From Chrysochromulina tobinii (Eukaryota > Haptophyta > Prymnesiales > Chrysochromulinaceae), in contig JWZX01002441.1 of the NCBI GenBank assembly GCA_001275005.1, positions 1 through 17,924 of the forward strand: DNA of 17,924 nt, written 5' to 3'. Every line of letters begins with the position of its first letter. The stretch's first letter is position 1. Under the pieces are notes generated by a model. The model saw only the letters and a list, made by a program, of their open reading frames with translations, was not told the DNA's origin and made no database searches. Made by a program: the position numbers and the translations under genes. Below, piece after piece: positions 15,987 to 17,924 of this stretch.

Positions 15987-17871
15987 CGTGGACGTTGCGC
16001 AGCTCGATCGCATTCTTCGCCTTGACCTCGATGACTCCTAGCGCGCCATCCTGCAACGGCGCCGCGAGCTCGATGTCGTCGCGTCGTAGCGCTACCTTGA
16101 GCTCTGAGTACTCGACGTAGCCGTTGCCGTCGACATCGAGCTGCTCAAAGAGCTTGTCCATGGCAGGGATGCCGCCGGCGCCAAAGCCGAGCAGAGGGAG
16201 TGCGGCGCGGAACTCGGGCTTCGAGACCTTGCCATCGCTGTTGATGTCGAGGTGCTTGAAGAAGTCGGTGACGCGTGCCGCCTGGCGGATCATGGCGGCG
16301 CGCATCGCATCGACTGAAGAGTCTTTCTGCGGCTGCAACGCGCCGTCGCGGGCGTGCTCGCGCACGGAGTACCGGTTGCGTGCCTCGACCTCGATGACGC
16401 CCTTGGCACCCACCTGCAGCGCCGCCGCCAGCTGCACGTCGGCACCACGGCGTAAGAGCCTGTCCATCTCGTGGAAGTCAAGGGTCCCACTACGGTCGGC
16501 GTCGAGGACGTCGAACATCCCCTCCATCTCGGCAGCGCCGTACTGAGGCAGCCCGAGCATCGGCAGCACCTGTACAAACTCCGAGCGCGCGATCAAGCCG
16601 TCGCCGTTCTTGTCAAACTTGCGGAACAGATCCATCACACGGGGCATGTTTGCAATGAGCTTCGCGCGGATCTCGGTGAGCGCCGAGTTGAGCGCCGCAT
16701 TGGCCGTCAGGGCGAGCTGCTTCCCCTCGCGTTGGGCGGCCTTTTGCTGGATCGGCTTCATCGCGGGCTCAAGGGCATGCATGCGTTCGCTGAGCGCGGC
16801 CAGCTGCGCATCCAATGAGCCGTGGTCGGCCGCCACGTCACGCACTGCGCGCCGGTGGTTTTTGAGCACGTCGGGTGCGGCCGCGTCCGCGGCGGCGCCG
16901 AGCTCGTCCGCCAAGCTCATCAAGCTCATCGGAGGCAGCCGGCCTGGCGGGCGCAGGCCGGGCGCGAGGTGCGAATGGCGCTTCAGGTGCGGCGCGGAGC
17001 GGCTCTGGGTGAGGAAGGGACCCTCTCCCAAGTCGGCGGCCTCCCAGGAGCTTGGTGCGAGGGCCGCCTCCGCAGCCTCCCTCGCGGCTGCGCGCGCTCG
17101 CCTCTCTGCAGCTTGGTTCAGCTGATGCCGGTTGGACTCGCGGATTTGGACGGCCAGCTCGCGTGCCTCGATGATGCGCTTCTCCATGCTCCGCTTCTCC
17201 TCCTTTGCTTGGAGGGAGGGTAGGTAGCGCGGGTCGGGAGATGGCATCTCACCGCGCAGCGCGCCCACCTCGCTGAAGCGAGGCTCCTCGGAAATGGGGC
17301 GCGGCTTCCTCGCCGCAATAAGCTCGTCATCGTTCTTATCGACGCGCCACGGCCGCTGCTGCATGAGCTTCTTACGGTCCTTTTTGGGGATCAGCAGCGG
17401 CAGCGAGAGGGCTCGTCGCATCTCCGCCTCGGTGCGCGTGTCCACCACCGTAGCACTGACGCCCCCGCGCGGCGACCCCGGCTTGTCTCGCCTGGGAGGC
17501 GGCGGCGACGGCGGCGCGGTGGGCGCCGCGGCAGGCTTCTGAAACAGCGCGCCGAAGGGGCTCGCCTTGGCAGCCCCCTTGGCCTTCTTGGCCGACATGA
17601 TCGAGGCCAGAAAGGCCGCCTCGCGCTTCTTCTCTTGCTCTTTGAGGTAGTTCTTGTACCCCAGAGGGTCCCTCAGTTGGAACTTCTCGAGGGCACTCAT
17701 GTCAAAGACCGAGGAGTCCGCGGTGAGCGCCGCCGTGGCAGAGTGCTTATGGGTGCCCTCGAGCGAGCTCGAGAACGCGAGGGAGCAATTGGAGCAGACG
17801 AAGACGCGCACCTTTTGCAAAATGTCCGGCTTGTTGTCACGCACCCACTTGTAGTGCGCGATCGAGAGCAT
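15979..17871 (-). CDS. Four-EF-hand calcium-binding protein (N-terminus may continue past the window)
   Basis: 630 residues from the ATG at 17869-17871. The frame remains open upstream to the window edge through a Gly-rich stretch, so this may be an internal Met. Residues 1-100 include a CSNC motif and a basic Lys-rich part. Residues 110-400 are low-complexity: a Pro-rich segment (PTAPPSPPPPRR), then Ala/Arg/Glu-rich helices. Residues of about 410-630 hold four canonical EF-hand loops: 420-431 (DKNGDGLIARSE), 457-468 (DADRSGTLDFHE), 542-553 (DINSDGKVSKPE) and 579-590 (DVDGNGYVEYSE). All have acidic residues at positions 1 and 12 and Gly at 6. Each EF pair is followed by a similar tail (LAAALQVGAKGVIEVEARN; LAAPLQDGALGVIEVKAKN). 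The role is probably calcium sensing or buffering in the cytoplasm; there is no kinase or membrane domain. The last codons lie in a perfect inverted repeat. Confidence 0.85.
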   Translation of the reverse strand: MLSIAHYKWVRDNKPDILQKVRVFVCSNCSLAFSSSLEGTHKHSATAALTADSSVFDMSALEKFQLRDPLGYKNYLKEQEKKREAAFLASIMSAKKAKGAAKASPFGALFQKPAAAPTAPPSPPPPRRDKPGSPRGGVSATVVDTRTEAEMRRALSLPLLIPKKDRKKLMQQRPWRVDKNDDELIAARKPRPISEEPRFSEVGALRGEMPSPDPRYLPSLQAKEEKRSMEKRIIEARELAVQIRESNRHQLNQAAERRARAAAREAAEAALAPSSWEAADLGEGPFLTQSRSAPHLKRHSHLAPGLRPPGRLPPMSLMSLADELGAAADAAAPDVLKNHRRAVRDVAADHGSLDAQLAALSERMHALEPAMKPIQQKAAQREGKQLALTANAALNSALTEIRAKLIANMPRVMDLFRKFDKNGDGLIARSEFVQVLPMLGLPQYGAAEMEGMFDVLDADRSGTLDFHEMDRLLRRGADVQLAAALQVGAKGVIEVEARNRYSVREHARDGALQPQKDSSVDAMRAAMIRQAARVTDFFKHLDINSDGKVSKPEFRAALPLLGFGAGGIPAMDKLFEQLDVDGNGYVEYSELKVALRRDDIELAAPLQDGALGVIEVKAKNAIELRNVHGD

Positions 17872-17924
17872 CTCGAACTTCGGGCCGCCGCCGCCGCCGC
17901 CGCCAGCGCCTCCTCCTGGGCAGC
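17872..17924 (-). other. GC-rich trinucleotide run at the window edge, open in frame with the EF-hand gene
   Basis: Seven GCC/GGC-type triplets (17886-17909 region) encode a Gly run in the EF-hand frame, ending PKFE directly before the annotated Met. No stop separates it from that gene, so it is either additional N-terminal coding sequence or a GC-rich 5' UTR. Confidence 0.5.

Overview
This looks like a nuclear genome fragment from a GC-rich unicellular eukaryote, most likely an alga (haptophyte, chlorophyte or a similar lineage; the sequence alone does not decide). The reasons are short GT-AG introns, a TRPM-type ion channel, a surface-anchored purple acid phosphatase with an algal-style Pro-Ser stalk, EF-hand calcium-binding repeats, and a LINE retrotransposon. 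I see no bacterial operon structure, RNA genes or CRISPR.

Layout, left to right. (1) 1-5741, minus strand: one uninterrupted reading frame of more than 1900 codons, running off the left edge. It encodes an APE-type endonuclease, a reverse transcriptase, a Cys/His zinc-binding segment and an RNase H, so it is a non-LTR retrotransposon whose catalytic motifs all look intact. Its frame stays open upstream to about 6242 through a leader with a CT microsatellite. (2) 6420-8602, minus strand: a three-exon purple acid phosphatase gene with all metal-ligand motifs, a proline-rich stalk and a C-terminal membrane anchor. (3) 9196-11169, plus strand: a coiled-coil protein of unknown function, divergent from the phosphatase across a 593 bp intergenic region with tandem repeats and dyads. 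(4) 12152-15651, minus strand: a two-exon TRPM-like cation channel with an N-terminal SLOG-type region, six membrane segments, a pore loop, a TRP helix and a C-terminal coiled coil. (5) 15979-17871 or beyond the right edge, minus strand: a protein with four canonical EF-hands arranged as an exact 122-residue tandem duplication.

The three introns were inferred by matching protein families across frame changes. All three are phase 1 and start with GTGCGC. Short stem-loops lie at or just after the stop codons of three of the genes.

The channel and the EF-hand protein are same-strand neighbours and both suggest calcium signalling, but nothing here proves they act together. The phosphatase suggests organic-phosphate scavenging at the cell surface. 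The retrotransposon is independent of these. I did not find a clearly novel defence or biosynthetic system. The best candidates for a second look are the intact retrotransposon, the TRPM channel, the EF-hand duplication with its conserved tail, and the 3'-end stem-loops.
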